From: Acinetobacter higginsii
GTDB taxonomy: Bacteria > Pseudomonadota > Gammaproteobacteria > Pseudomonadales > Moraxellaceae
DNA length: 64,000 nt
Direction: 5' to 3'
Assembly: GCF_000369525.1 (NCBI RefSeq)
Contig: NZ_KB850071.1
Span: forward strand, 484,006 to 548,005
Below are positions 28,381 through 38,665 of the stretch, in pieces. Position 1 is the first letter of the stretch. Each line of letters opens with the position of its first letter. A model generated the notes under the pieces. It saw nothing but the letters and a program-made list of their open reading frames with translations. It was not told where the DNA came from and searched no databases. Made by a program: the position numbers and the translations under genes.

Positions 28381-28626
28381 ATGTCAGAAGCATTGATTGA
28401 ACGTCTGGTTGAATTTGCAGAGTCTGGAAATCAGCAAAAAATCATCATGGGTGGTACCAGCTATCAAGGTTGGATCATGGAAATTACCGAAGATGCTTTG
28501 TTGATTAGTACAGGCTTTGCCGATAAATCAGGTAAAGACTTTTGGCTTAAGTTTACTGATTTAAATAGCGCAGAACTGTATTATTGGGATACTCGCCCAA
28601 ATGAATGGGTGGCATTCAAACTTTAA
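28381..28626 (+). CDS. Small conserved-looking hypothetical protein, possible Sm-like beta barrel
   Basis: Encodes 81 residues of soluble, acidic character. After an N-terminal helix (about 1-15) the strand pattern is IIMGG, YQGWIMEI, DALLIST, DFWLKFTDL, AELYYWD and EWVAFKL. Alternating strands with a central glycine resemble a small SH3/Sm-type barrel, but no family is recognised. It starts nine bases after the M23 lipoprotein gene and 36 bases before tag, so it is probably co-transcribed with them. Function unknown. Confidence 0.7.
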   Translation: MSEALIERLVEFAESGNQQKIIMGGTSYQGWIMEITEDALLISTGFADKSGKDFWLKFTDLNSAELYYWDTRPNEWVAFKL

Positions 28627-28662
28627 ATTATACTGTTCAAATAACAACAAGGAGCATCAAAT

Positions 28663-29217
28663 ATGTCAACTCAACGCTGTGGCTGGTGCTCCGATGATCC
28701 CCTCTATATTGACTACCATGATCAAGAATGGGGCAAGCCGCAACATGATGAAAACCATTTGTTTGAGATGCTCTGTCTGGAAGGACAGCAAGCAGGACTT
28801 TCTTGGATCACGGTACTGAAAAAACGCGAACACTACCGCTCACATTTCTTTCAACATTCCATCGCAGACGTCGCAGCACTCACAGATGATCAACTCGAAC
28901 TCAAACTCAGTGATGCAGGTTTAATTCGTCATATCGGCAAACTGAAAGCCATCCGCGACAATGCCATTGCTTGGCTCAAGCTTAAGGATGAAGTCGAAGA
29001 TGTCCCTGCTTGGTTATGGAGCTTTGTCGATCATCAAACCGAAAATAATGATGTGGCGAATTACCGCGAAGCACCTGCACAAACTGAACTTAGCCTAAAA
29101 CTATCCAAAACCCTAAAAAAGCGTGGCTTTAAATTTGTGGGCCCGACCACCTGTTATGCTTTTATGCAAGCGGTTGGTATGGTCAATGACCACGAAAATC
29201 ATTGCCAATTTAAATAA
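28663..29217 (+). CDS. tag: DNA-3-methyladenine glycosylase I
   Basis: Excises 3-methyladenine from alkylated DNA. It starts STQRCGWCSDDPLYIDYHDQ, where the first Cys and His are zinc-snap ligands. The C-terminal NDHENHC gives the remaining ligands. LCLEGQQAGLSWITVLKKRE is the central family signature with the substrate-binding Glu. It is 184 residues long. A clear AAGGAG precedes the ATG. It lies downstream of mutY and two small genes, so two DNA glycosylases share this stretch. Confidence 0.96.
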   Translation: MSTQRCGWCSDDPLYIDYHDQEWGKPQHDENHLFEMLCLEGQQAGLSWITVLKKREHYRSHFFQHSIADVAALTDDQLELKLSDAGLIRHIGKLKAIRDNAIAWLKLKDEVEDVPAWLWSFVDHQTENNDVANYREAPAQTELSLKLSKTLKKRGFKFVGPTTCYAFMQAVGMVNDHENHCQFK

Positions 29218-29253
29218 CAAATCATCATCGATTTTCCTTGAATGGGAGTTCCA

Positions 29254-30279
29254 ATGAGCAATAATCAAATTCGCGCTTATGCTGCAATGCAAGCAGGCGA
29301 GCAAGTGGTACCGTACCAATTTGATGCGGGAGAATTACAAGCCCATCAAGTTGAAGTCAAAGTTGAATATTGTGGTCTGTGCCACTCCGATCTATCCGTG
29401 ATTAATAATGAGTGGCAATCATCGGTTTACCCTGCGGTGGCTGGACATGAAATCATTGGTACTATCATTGCATTGGGATCAGAAGCCAAAGGACTACGCG
29501 TCGGTCAACGTGTTGGCATTGGCTGGACAGCTGAAACCTGTCAAGCCTGTGATCCATGTATTGGGGGTAATCAGGTCCTATGTACTGGTGAAAAAAAAGC
29601 AACCATCATTGGCCATGCAGGCGGTTTTGCCGATAAAGTCCGTGCAGGTTGGCAATGGGTCATTCCCCTTCCAGACGATTTAGATCCTGAAAGTGCTGGC
29701 CCGCTACTGTGTGGTGGCATCACGGTATTTGATCCTTTACTGAAACACAAAATCCAAGCCACACATCATGTGGGTGTGATTGGTATTGGTGGTTTAGGTC
29801 ATATCGCGATTAAGTTACTCAAAGCATGGGGCTGCGAAGTGACCGCTTTCAGTTCTAATCCAGATAAAACTGAAGAACTCAAAGCCATGGGAGCCGATCA
29901 CGTGGTCAATAGCCGTGATGCCCAAGCCATCAAAGCACAACGTGGCAAGTTTGATTTATTACTCAGTACGGTCAATGTCACCCTGAACTGGCAAGCCTAT
30001 CTCAATACTTTGGCACCAAAAGGTAGTCTACATTTCCTAGGTGTGACTTTGGAACCGATCCCTGTTTCTGTCGGTGCCATCATGGGTGGTGCCAAATCTG
30101 TCACCTCATCACCAACGGGCTCACCGTTAGCCCTGCGCCAACTTTTACAATTCGCTGCGCGCAAAAATATCGCACCACAAGTTGAGTTATTTCCAATGTC
30201 ACAGCTAAATGAGGCGATTGAACGACTGCATTCAGGCCAAGCTCGTTATCGCATCGTACTCAAAGCAGACTTCGACTAA
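29254..30279 (+). CDS. Zinc-dependent alcohol dehydrogenase (YahK/cinnamyl-alcohol-dehydrogenase type)
   Basis: NAD(P)-dependent medium-chain dehydrogenase of 341 residues. Catalytic zinc ligands lie in YCGLCHSDL and GHEIIG. The structural zinc lobe is [15 protein letters not shown], with four cysteines. The Rossmann fold has [17 protein letters not shown]. The overall pattern resembles YahK, a broad NADPH-dependent aldehyde reductase; the substrate here is unknown. I start at ATG 29254, preceded by GGGAG. An ATG four codons upstream is possible but would consume that ribosome site. Its stop overlaps the converging MocR gene by four bases. Confidence 0.9.
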   Translation: MSNNQIRAYAAMQAGEQVVPYQFDAGELQAHQVEVKVEYCGLCHSDLSVINNEWQSSVYPAVAGHEIIGTIIALGSEAKGLRVGQRVGIGWTAETCQACDPCIGGNQVLCTGEKKATIIGHAGGFADKVRAGWQWVIPLPDDLDPESAGPLLCGGITVFDPLLKHKIQATHHVGVIGIGGLGHIAIKLLKAWGCEVTAFSSNPDKTEELKAMGADHVVNSRDAQAIKAQRGKFDLLLSTVNVTLNWQAYLNTLAPKGSLHFLGVTLEPIPVSVGAIMGGAKSVTSSPTGSPLALRQLLQFAARKNIAPQVELFPMSQLNEAIERLHSGQARYRIVLKADFD

Positions 30280-31691
30280 TTCATACTCTGCCGTACCCAA
30301 TCCGCCAACTGTTGAATCGCTTGGCGGATTTCTGCTGTTAAAGCATGACCTGCATTTAAACGCAAAAAGTGTTGATAACGGCGGTCTTCACCGAATACTT
30401 CCCCTGGTACGATGTTGATCCCTTTACCTTGCGCCAAATAATAGAGCTCCAAACCGGTAATACTATTGGGTAGTTGCATCCATAAAGCATAGCCACCTTG
30501 TGACTGGCTTAATCCAATCGGAACCCCCTGAAACACGTCAAGAATATAAGCCCGATACTGTTCAACTTGCTGCATCAGTTTAGGTCTTAATTGATCCAAA
30601 TGTTCTCGATAACCACGACTGTAAATAAAATCGGCTAAACCAAGTTGCAAAGGCGTATTCACCCCCACATTGTTGGCCAATAATTGTGGTCTTAAATATT
30701 GCAGCTGTTGACCTAAGCAAAACCAACCGACGCGATAGGCGGTTGATAATGACTTGGAGACCGAGCCACACCAGATTACATAGCCTTCCTGATCCCAATA
30801 GCGAATGGGTAAAGGTCGTTCCTTTTGAAAGCTGCATTCGCCATAAATATCATCTTCCAAAATAAAACATTGATATTTTTGTGCCAGTTGAGCAATGTGC
30901 TGTTTCTGTTCATTGCTGAGACAATAGCCCAAAGGATTCTGAAAATTGGCAGTGAGCAAACACAGTTTGGCATCACCCTGTTTCATAAAAAATTCTAAGC
31001 GCTCTAGATCAATGCCACGGTGATCCGCTGGAATCTCAATAATCTTGCGTTTCAGGCTAGCCAGCATTTGCAGCTGACCATTAAAAGTGGGCGTCGGTAC
31101 TAGAATACTATCCCCCTCTTTGCTGATCTGTTGAATCAGTAGCGATAAGGCAGGCATACAGCCGTTGGTAATAAAAATATCATCGGTCGCAACATAGATA
31201 CCATCCTCACGCCAATGATCAGATAAGGCTTTACGAAGTTGCTGATGTCCCTGTTTATTACAATATAAAAAATCTTCAGGCTGGCAATGTTTCAAAGCAC
31301 GTTGTAAAGAACGACGCAATCCATCGACAGGAATCAAATGCGGAGACAGTTGGATCGCACCCAACGGGGTTAAATGATGCTGGATCGAGGCAGTTTGAAT
31401 TTGGTTTTGCAGATCTAAATTTGAAACCTGACGGGCTTTGGACTCAAAGTTGGGACTGTCTGGTACGGCACTTTGATATTGTCTTGAATTGACAAAATAG
31501 CCTGATTTGGCTTTTACATAGATCAGCCCTTTTGCTTCCAGCAATTCATAGCATTGCTGTGCCGTACTTAAACTAATACTTTGCTGACGTGCAAATTCCC
31601 TTAAAGAACTCAACTTTTGTTGAGGCTGTAACTCATGCTGATAAATCTTGTGAGCCAATTGTTCTGCCAAGCGCTGATAGTGAAAAGTCAT
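30276..31691 (-). CDS. MocR/PdxR-type GntR regulator with aminotransferase domain
   Basis: Regulator of 471 residues. The N-terminal winged helix of the GntR type (about 1-75) contains [21 protein letters not shown] fold-type I aminotransferase-like domain (about 95-470) carries the PLP lysine in [15 protein letters not shown] and the phosphate- and cofactor-binding NFQNPLGYC and EDDIYGE. Such proteins use PLP or an amino-PLP adduct as effector. The target is unknown: a lipoprotein gene is divergent and the alcohol dehydrogenase gene converges on it. Confidence 0.92.
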   Translation of the reverse strand: MTFHYQRLAEQLAHKIYQHELQPQQKLSSLREFARQQSISLSTAQQCYELLEAKGLIYVKAKSGYFVNSRQYQSAVPDSPNFESKARQVSNLDLQNQIQTASIQHHLTPLGAIQLSPHLIPVDGLRRSLQRALKHCQPEDFLYCNKQGHQQLRKALSDHWREDGIYVATDDIFITNGCMPALSLLIQQISKEGDSILVPTPTFNGQLQMLASLKRKIIEIPADHRGIDLERLEFFMKQGDAKLCLLTANFQNPLGYCLSNEQKQHIAQLAQKYQCFILEDDIYGECSFQKERPLPIRYWDQEGYVIWCGSVSKSLSTAYRVGWFCLGQQLQYLRPQLLANNVGVNTPLQLGLADFIYSRGYREHLDQLRPKLMQQVEQYRAYILDVFQGVPIGLSQSQGGYALWMQLPNSITGLELYYLAQGKGINIVPGEVFGEDRRYQHFLRLNAGHALTAEIRQAIQQLADWVRQSMN

Positions 31692-31781
31692 ATCTGTACT
31701 GCTTTTTTATAAATTTCTGTATCTGTATTGGTTCATACAACACCTTTAAGCTATAAAAATCAACAGCCAAAGGATAAGACC

Positions 31782-32192
31782 ATGAAAAATAATATCTTAT
31801 TTATATTAAGCGCCGTTTTATTTACAGGCTGCAATCTGACTGACCAAGCCACCTACCAGCAACAACAAGTGTGTAAATCGCTTTCTCAGGGCTACCTGCA
31901 AATTCAAAACCAACCGACCTATGAGCTATGGAAAATGGAGAAAAGTGAGGCGCCAGAGCAGACTCGTATCATCAAAATGACCTATAAGAAACCCAATGAA
32001 AATGGTTTGATACTCTCAAGCAACTTTCTGCCAACGGTCGAACTTGAATGCAAGCTAAAACAGCAACATATTGTTGTGTCAGTGATACAAAAAACAGGCC
32101 CATCAATTCCGGTGCTGAATGTACAACTGCAAAATGATGCTATTGGCAAACCGAGAAGCCCTGACTTAGTTGCTCAGTCAAAAACTCAATAA
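31782..32192 (+). CDS. Small predicted lipoprotein
   Basis: Encodes 136 residues. The signal peptide MKNNILFILSAVLF is followed by lipobox FTGC, so lipidation at about Cys18 is expected. The rest is a small mixed domain with no recognised motif. ATG 31782 is chosen because AAGGA lies 8 bases upstream; the frame is open 18 codons further back, with no ribosome site. Its 3' end overlaps the convergent LysR gene by 53 bases. Function unknown. Confidence 0.7.
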   Translation: MKNNILFILSAVLFTGCNLTDQATYQQQQVCKSLSQGYLQIQNQPTYELWKMEKSEAPEQTRIIKMTYKKPNENGLILSSNFLPTVELECKLKQQHIVVSVIQKTGPSIPVLNVQLQNDAIGKPRSPDLVAQSKTQ

Positions 32193-33048
32193 ATAAACGG
32201 ACACGTTTCGGCAAGTGCTCTTGTTGATAATAAACAGCATGGATGCTTTGATAAGAGTGCTCTATCTGATCTTCAAATAGAGCCTCAAGACGCCCTTCTC
32301 GAATGTCCTGCCAGATTTCAAATTCAGATAACCGAGCAATACCCTGCCCACGTAAACACAGTTGTCGGACGGTTTCTCCACTGGATGCTCTCACTTTAGG
32401 TTGCGCTTGAAAATACTCCCCCTCAATTTTAATCGGCCAAGTGTTGATATAGGTTGGACGGGTAAAACCAATCACATCATGTTCAGGTAATGCTTGAGGC
32501 TGTAAAGGCGTGCCCTTGCGTTGTAAATATTCGGGACTGGCAACAATATAGATACGACTTTTACACACCAATTTAGCGTGTAAGCTGGAATCATGTAATT
32601 CACCAAAACGAAACGCCACATCGGTTTTATGTTCCAATAGATCAATCACCAAATCATTACTATTCAACTCGATTTCAATATTGGGATAACACTGCCGAAA
32701 CTGATGTACCAATGGCGTAATCACATGCAGAATAAAAGGTGTGGCTGAGTCAATCCGAATCACCCCCGAAGTATCTTGATCTGATTTTTGTAATGCTTCT
32801 TCGGCGGCATTCAAATCACTCAGGATTTTACGGGCCTGTTGTAAAAACTGCTGGCCTTCTTGGGTGAGTTTTAATTTTCGCGTGGTTCGTTCTAGTAAAG
32901 TGACTTCGAGCTTGGACTCTAAACGGCTGAGCGAGCGACTGAGCCCAGATGCCGTCTGTCCCAGTCGTTCAGCAGCGGCAATAAATGAACCTGTATCGAC
33001 GATGGTCATAAAAGCAAGCAGTTCTTCTACCGTAGATTTCATTACCAC
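32140..33048 (-). CDS. LysR family transcriptional regulator (near dkgB)
   Basis: LysR-type regulator of 302 residues. The N-terminal helix-turn-helix (about 8-65) has DTGSFIAAAERLGQTASGLS, and the effector domain (about 95-295) is of the periplasmic-binding type. It is divergent from dkgB and the YdhP-like exporter, so these are the expected targets. A short palindrome of LysR-box form (33060-33074) lies just upstream. The start at 33048 or 33042 cannot be distinguished. Confidence 0.92.
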   Translation of the reverse strand: MVMKSTVEELLAFMTIVDTGSFIAAAERLGQTASGLSRSLSRLESKLEVTLLERTTRKLKLTQEGQQFLQQARKILSDLNAAEEALQKSDQDTSGVIRIDSATPFILHVITPLVHQFRQCYPNIEIELNSNDLVIDLLEHKTDVAFRFGELHDSSLHAKLVCKSRIYIVASPEYLQRKGTPLQPQALPEHDVIGFTRPTYINTWPIKIEGEYFQAQPKVRASSGETVRQLCLRGQGIARLSEFEIWQDIREGRLEALFEDQIEHSYQSIHAVYYQQEHLPKRVRLFIEFLTEQLSQGFSVCQ

Positions 33049-33059
33049 CCTCTCAATTA

Positions 33060-33074
33060 TTGATATTTAGTCAA
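33060..33074. promoter_or_regulatory. LysR-type binding site candidate
   Basis: TTGA-N7-TCAA, a perfect dyad fitting the T-N11-A rule of LysR operators. It lies in the gap between the LysR gene and dkgB, about 12 bases from the regulator start. Autoregulation and dkgB control would be expected. Confidence 0.45.
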
Positions 33075-33180
33075 CTGTATTTTGCAAATTCATCTATGTT
33101 TTAGCAACAATAATCATCGCAAAATAACAGCCATCCACAAAACAGCTCTTTTGAGCATGAAAAAAGATTAGGTGAAAAAT

Positions 33181-33987
33181 ATGCGTATCCCTCAATTCGG
33201 TTTAGGTACTTTCCGTCTTAAAGATCAAGCAGTCATTGACTCAGTTAAAACCGCCCTGGAAGTGGGTTATCGTGCCATTGATACCGCACAGGTTTATGAA
33301 AATGAAGCAGCAGTGGGTCAAGCCATTGCTGAAAGTGGTGTAGCTCGTCAAGACCTGTTCCTCACTACAAAAATCTGGGTCGACAATTTTGCTGAAGATA
33401 AATTCATTCCCAGCTTAAAAGACAGTCTGCAAAAACTACGTACTGATGCCGTTGATCTCACCTTGATCCACTGGCCAGCTCCAGCACTGGGTGTCTCCAT
33501 CCCAAGCGTGATGCAATTGTTATTAGAGGCGAAACAACAGGGTTTGACTAAACAAATCGGGATTTCAAACTTTAATATCGCCTTGACCCAACAAGCGATT
33601 GATAGCATTGGTATCGAACACATTGCCACCAACCAGATTGAACTCAGTCCTTATTTGCAGAACCGCACCTTGGTCAATTTTTTACGTGAGCAAAATATTG
33701 ATGTGACTTCATACATGACTCTGGCTTATGGCAAAGTACTGCAGGACCCAACCTTAATTGAGATTGCTGCACAGCATCAGGCAACCACCGCACAAGTCGC
33801 TTTGGCTTGGGCCTTACAAAATGGTTTTGCGGTGATTCCATCATCAACTAAACGTGAAAATCTGATCAGCAACTTAAAAGCACAAGACTTAACTTTAAGT
33901 GCAGAAGAAATGCAGCTGATCGCTCAACTTGAACGTAATGGTCGAGAAGTCAGTCCTGAACCATTTGCGCCTGAATGGGACAAATAA
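33181..33987 (+). CDS. dkgB: 2,5-diketo-D-gluconate reductase B-like aldo/keto reductase
   Basis: NADPH-dependent aldo/keto reductase of 268 residues, TIM barrel. It matches what I remember of E. coli DkgB along most of its length: [32 protein letters not shown] with the catalytic Asp and Tyr, TTKIW with the Lys, and LIHWPAP with the His. Cofactor motif [10 protein letters not shown] is near the C-terminus. Likely roles are methylglyoxal or keto-sugar reduction. ATG 33181 has TAGGTGA upstream; a GTG three codons earlier is possible. The MFS exporter gene starts one base after its stop, so the pair forms an operon. Confidence 0.92.
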   Translation: MRIPQFGLGTFRLKDQAVIDSVKTALEVGYRAIDTAQVYENEAAVGQAIAESGVARQDLFLTTKIWVDNFAEDKFIPSLKDSLQKLRTDAVDLTLIHWPAPALGVSIPSVMQLLLEAKQQGLTKQIGISNFNIALTQQAIDSIGIEHIATNQIELSPYLQNRTLVNFLREQNIDVTSYMTLAYGKVLQDPTLIEIAAQHQATTAQVALAWALQNGFAVIPSSTKRENLISNLKAQDLTLSAEEMQLIAQLERNGREVSPEPFAPEWDK

Positions 33988-33988
33988 C

Positions 33989-35176
33989 ATGAGCAGCCGC
34001 ATCAACCTTCCTTTGCTGGCACTGGCGATTGGTGCATTTGCAATTGGAACAACAGAGTTCTCTCCAATGGGGCTGTTGCCCAATATTGCCAATGATCTCG
34101 GGGTATCGATTCCAAGTGCGGGCATGTTGATTACAGGTTATGCACTTGGCGTGATGCTCGGTGCACCGATCATGACCTTATGGTTTGGTGGCTTTGCCCG
34201 TCGTAATGCCCTGATTCTACTCATGGCAATCTTCACCATCGGGAATCTGATCGCAGCCTTTGCACCCAATTACATGAGTTTAATGGGTGCTCGATTAATT
34301 ACCAGCTTAAACCACGGTGCTTTCTTCGGGATTGGTTCTGTGGTGGCAGCCAGTGTTGTTCCAGCAAATAAACAGGCCAGTGCGGTTGCCACCATGTTTA
34401 TGGGCTTAACCATCGCCAATATTGGTGGTGTACCACTCGCAACATGGGTGGGGCAAAACATTGGTTGGAGAATGTCTTTCCTTGCGATTTCAGCCCTCGG
34501 TGTCATCACCATGCTGTCACTTTGGAAGGCCCTTCCGGTCGGATCGGTTGGACAAAAGCCAAATGTAAAAATGGAGTTAAGTGTTCTCACTCGTCTCCCC
34601 GTGGTATTGGCATTGCTCACAACCGTATTTGGTGCCTCAGCGATGTTTACCTTGTATACCTATATCGCACCAAGTCTGGTTGAGTTCACCCACGCCTCTC
34701 CGACCTTTATCACCATGATGCTGGTCTTGATCGGAATTGGTTTTTCAATCGGGAACCATTTCGGTGGAAAGTTTGCAGACTTATCGATTGATAAAACCTT
34801 GATTGGTTTCTTGGTCTTGTTGATCGCGTTGATGGTCATCTTCCCAATCCTTGCCCAAAGCCAATTGGGTGCAGCAATCGGTTTGGTGATCTGGGGTGCA
34901 GCAGCCTTTGCGATCGTTCCGCCATTACAAATGCGCGTGATGTCGGTGGCACATGAAGCCTCGGGTCTTGCTTCTTCAGTGAATATTGGCGCATTTAACT
35001 TAGGCAATGCCATTGGTGCCGCAGCAGGCGGTGCCGTCTTAAGCTTCGGTTTAAACTATGCGGCAGTCTCCATGATTGGTGCCGTACTGGCAGCTATTGG
35101 TTTAATCTTGGTTTTCATTCAAATGAAATTAGCAAGCAAACCAGAGACGCCATTACAACAATGTCCTCAAGCTTAA
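33989..35176 (+). CDS. YdhP-like MFS transporter
   Basis: Major facilitator of 395 residues with twelve predicted helices. It begins with LPLLALAIGAFAIGTTEFSP and continues with the conserved SLNHGAFFGIGSVVAASVVP and NIGGVPLATWVGQ, a strong match to the YdhP branch of the arabinose-efflux-like (AraJ) group. Substrate unknown; relatives export sugars or small drugs. It directly follows dkgB and is followed by a terminator. Confidence 0.9.
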   Translation: MSSRINLPLLALAIGAFAIGTTEFSPMGLLPNIANDLGVSIPSAGMLITGYALGVMLGAPIMTLWFGGFARRNALILLMAIFTIGNLIAAFAPNYMSLMGARLITSLNHGAFFGIGSVVAASVVPANKQASAVATMFMGLTIANIGGVPLATWVGQNIGWRMSFLAISALGVITMLSLWKALPVGSVGQKPNVKMELSVLTRLPVVLALLTTVFGASAMFTLYTYIAPSLVEFTHASPTFITMMLVLIGIGFSIGNHFGGKFADLSIDKTLIGFLVLLIALMVIFPILAQSQLGAAIGLVIWGAAAFAIVPPLQMRVMSVAHEASGLASSVNIGAFNLGNAIGAAAGGAVLSFGLNYAAVSMIGAVLAAIGLILVFIQMKLASKPETPLQQCPQA

Positions 35177-35183
35177 GCTCAAA

Positions 35184-35215
35184 TAAAAAAGTCTGATTTA
35201 AATCAGGCTTTTTTA
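35184..35215. terminator. Terminator between the YdhP-like and START genes
   Basis: AGTCTGATTT pairs with AAATCAGGCT (one G-T pair), between an A-run and a T-run. It lies between converging stop codons and probably works both ways. Confidence 0.88.
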
Positions 35216-35866
35216 TTATTTCAATAAATCTGGTAACTTCGGTTGCGCATATAAAGGATTATTCACCTCTTTTTTCATTTTCATCAGCATTTGATAAGGT
35301 TGTTGCTGCACAAACATATTCACAAAGCTCAATGGAATTGCCCCTGCTGGATCGGCATAGCCACTCGTTGTCACTTTTACTTTGTTATTTGCCAACCGCT
35401 GGAACGTCCAGTCACCTGCGTATTTGCTTAACCGCACCACATCAGGCTGCTCAGGGTAATTATTCTGAATAGCATTGTTTTTAATACTGATGCTGCCATC
35501 CGCATTCTTAGTCATTTTGCCTTTAATCACCACATCACGGTCTTTTAAAGGAAATGGGAAGTCCAGAACCATATACAAGGTGAATTCACCTTTCTTATCA
35601 TCACGTGACAGCATTTGTGCCTTGCCCACATACGGCACCCATTGCGGTGTACGTTCTACATCCAGTACTACTGCTACAGCACGTTCTAAAGGCACATCAA
35701 ATGTGGTTTCAGCTTTATATTGGATAATCGGATTGTTTTCTGTTTGGTACGTCCAAACCTTAATATTGTTCCGATGCAAACTGAGTTTGGCTGTATCTGT
35801 TGCTGCAGTCACTGCAAAGCTGCTGAGACTGAGCAATGTGGCAAGAACGATATGTTTTTTATTCAT
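35216..35866 (-). CDS. START-domain periplasmic protein
   Basis: Secreted protein of 216 residues. A signal peptide (MNKKHIVLATLLSLSSFAVT) ends about residue 22. The rest fits a START/SRPBCC lipid-binding fold, with VPLERAVAVVLDVERTPQWV typical of the first helix and FPLKDRDVVIKG in the central strands. This suggests binding of a lipid or hydrophobic ligand. The frame extends 14 codons further upstream, but ATG 35866 gives a normal signal peptide. Function unknown. Confidence 0.82.
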   Translation of the reverse strand: MNKKHIVLATLLSLSSFAVTAATDTAKLSLHRNNIKVWTYQTENNPIIQYKAETTFDVPLERAVAVVLDVERTPQWVPYVGKAQMLSRDDKKGEFTLYMVLDFPFPLKDRDVVIKGKMTKNADGSISIKNNAIQNNYPEQPDVVRLSKYAGDWTFQRLANNKVKVTTSGYADPAGAIPLSFVNMFVQQQPYQMLMKMKKEVNNPLYAQPKLPDLLK

Positions 35867-35962
35867 GTCATGCTCAATTGTTGTAATAAGGGCGAGAGCT
35901 TGTTTCACTCCTCTCGGAAAGAAAGCTCAACAAGCTCTTTTATAGTACAAAAAAGGAACGTT

Positions 35963-36817
<855 letters not shown>

Positions 36818-36859
36818 CTACTATAGCAAAACTCTGTGCTTGCGCTAAAAATTTCCCAT

Positions 36860-36888
36860 AAAAAAACCTGCCGCAGCAGGTTTTTTTA
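36860..36888 (-). terminator. Rho-independent terminator after dnaJ
   Basis: AAACCTGC and its complement (loop CGCA) with A and T runs on both sides, 11 bases past the dnaJ stop. Confidence 0.9.
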
Positions 36889-36898
36889 TCAATACCGA

Positions 36899-38011
36899 TT
36901 AATCAAATAAGCGGTCAAAGAACGATTTTTTCTTTGGAGAGGCAGCATGTCCATCACCATCAAAAGACGCTTGTAATTCTTTCAATAATTCGCGCTGACG
37001 ACTGTTTAAATTCACAGGCGTTTCCACCACAATACGGCAGAGTAAATCACCGACCATACTGCTACGTACAGGGCGAACACCCTTAGCACGCAAGCGGAAT
37101 AATTTACCGGTTTGTGTACCTTCTGGAATTTTTAAGCTGACACGACCATCAAGGGTCGGGATTTCAATTTCTTTACCTAAAGCTGCATCTGCAATGCTAA
37201 CAGGTACATCCATATAAAGATCTGCGCCATCACGTTGGAAGATTTCGTGTTCACGAACCACGACTTCAACGTATAAATCGCCAGCTTGACCATCACGAAT
37301 CGCTTCACCTTTACCAGTTAAGCGTACGCGATCACCATTGTCCACACCTGCTGGAATAGTAACTTCAAGGGTTTGCTGACGATCTGCAACACCTGAACCA
37401 TGACAGCTATTACATGGATTCTTGATGATTTTACCTTGACCACGACAGGTACTACAGGTTTGCTGAACGGAGAAGAAACCTTGTTGCATACGTACTTGAC
37501 CTGCACCATGACAGGTACGACAAGTTTCAACATCGTTTGGATTTTTTGACCCTTTTCCATCACAGGTTTCACATGGCGCTGGCGCAGTGAAGGTAATGGT
37601 TTTTTTCACGCCTTTTACAGCTTCTTCTAGTGTGAGTTCCATGACATAACGAAGGTCTGAACCACGGCGTTGACGTTGTTGACGGCCACCGCCACCAAAC
37701 GCACCACCAAAGATATCGCCAAACTGACTAAAAATATCTTCTGCACTAAAGCCGCCGAAACCGCCACCTGCACCACCGAAGCCACCTTCAAAAGCACTAT
37801 GTCCAGCACGATCATACATGCTGCGCTTTTCTTCATCAGAAAGGACTTCATAGGCTTCCGCAGCTTCTTTGAACTTTTCTTCTGCTTCAGCGTTGTCAGG
37901 GTTACGGTCTGGATGATACTTCATCGCCAACTTACGATAGGCTTTTTTGATCTCATCATCACTTGCGGTTTTCGAAACGCCTAAAACCTCATAATAATCA
38001 CGTTTAGCCAT
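36899..38011 (-). CDS. dnaJ: Chaperone protein DnaJ
   Basis: Co-chaperone that stimulates DnaK ATPase. The J-domain (1-70) has [10 protein letters not shown] with the HPD triad. A Gly/Phe-rich linker (about 75-115) follows. The zinc region carries four CxxCxGxG repeats: [24 protein letters not shown] and CNSCHGSG. Substrate-binding domains run to the end of 370 residues. dnaK is not adjacent in this window. No clear sigma-32 promoter was identified in the 144-base upstream gap. Confidence 0.98.
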   Translation of the reverse strand: MAKRDYYEVLGVSKTASDDEIKKAYRKLAMKYHPDRNPDNAEAEEKFKEAAEAYEVLSDEEKRSMYDRAGHSAFEGGFGGAGGGFGGFSAEDIFSQFGDIFGGAFGGGGRQQRQRRGSDLRYVMELTLEEAVKGVKKTITFTAPAPCETCDGKGSKNPNDVETCRTCHGAGQVRMQQGFFSVQQTCSTCRGQGKIIKNPCNSCHGSGVADRQQTLEVTIPAGVDNGDRVRLTGKGEAIRDGQAGDLYVEVVVREHEIFQRDGADLYMDVPVSIADAALGKEIEIPTLDGRVSLKIPEGTQTGKLFRLRAKGVRPVRSSMVGDLLCRIVVETPVNLNSRQRELLKELQASFDGDGHAASPKKKSFFDRLFD

Positions 38012-38047
38012 GGTTGGCGATGCTCCTCACGGAATTTATTTAAATCT

Positions 38048-38100
38048 AAAAAAACAAATAGGCTCTGCCGACTTTCAAAATAAAAAGTCAACAGAGCCTT
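38048..38100 (-). terminator. Rho-independent terminator after the 38.2-kb membrane protein gene
   Basis: On the reverse strand AAGGCTCTG..GACTTT pairs with AAAGTC..CAGAGCCT, with a small internal mismatch, followed by TTTGTTTTTTT. It separates this gene from dnaJ. Confidence 0.85.
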
Positions 38101-38155
38101 AATAGGGACTGTACGATAAATTTACAAGGGTTATTGCAATAAAAAAGCGATAATT

Positions 38156-38566
38156 TTAGAAAACGGCTTTATTCTTGAAGTACTTCGCAATACCTTTCAA
38201 CCAAGCATTCAATAAAAATAACCATGCAATTGAACTAAATACCACACCTGCGACCGTCATTGCAGTCACCCAGAGTGCACTATCCCAAGCAAAAAAGAAC
38301 AGTGGAATAAACCATAACGCTGCAAAGAAAGCCATCAGTACAAACAACATCACATTACGCATAATCCAGAGTGCATGCGCATGTATCCATACTTCGGCAT
38401 TATCCACAATCGCAACTTTTCGTGCTAATAGGTACGCAAATACAGCAAACACTATCGTAAATAATGCAAGAAACATGAACACATAAGAAATCGCCACATA
38501 GCGGCGATGCTGCTCAATACCGTCTTGCCCCATGCTCTCTATCACCTCATTCACAGCATTATGCAA
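38156..38566 (-). CDS. Hypothetical membrane protein
   Basis: Encodes 136 residues with a short hydrophilic N-terminus followed by three hydrophobic helices at about 24-47, 71-93 and 97-120. The linker between the first two contains AEVWIHAHALWI. No family is recognised. A shorter start at ATG 38533 (MGQDGIEQ) is possible. The gene lies between the RND pump and dnaJ on the same strand, with terminators on both sides, so it looks like a single-gene unit. Confidence 0.7.
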   Translation of the reverse strand: MHNAVNEVIESMGQDGIEQHRRYVAISYVFMFLALFTIVFAVFAYLLARKVAIVDNAEVWIHAHALWIMRNVMLFVLMAFFAALWFIPLFFFAWDSALWVTAMTVAGVVFSSIAWLFLLNAWLKGIAKYFKNKAVF

Positions 38567-38612
38567 AATTTGTCATGCTATGAAATTCAATTATTTTTTG
38601 GTCTTAAAATAT

Positions 38613-38650
38613 AGGTGCTACTATATTGAAATTTTCAATCTTTCGCACCT
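38613..38650. terminator. Nested hairpin after the RND permease gene
   Basis: AGGTGC/GCACCT encloses a perfect ATTGAAA-T-TTTCAAT hairpin. It starts 16 bases beyond the permease stop and is followed on the reverse strand by ATATTTT. Likely a terminator, though not canonical. Confidence 0.5.
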
Positions 38651-38665
38651 TTATTCACAAAATAA

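Noticed and set aside
35475..35945. 156-codon forward open frame
   Set aside because: Antisense to the START-domain gene and its upstream region; composition is not protein-like.
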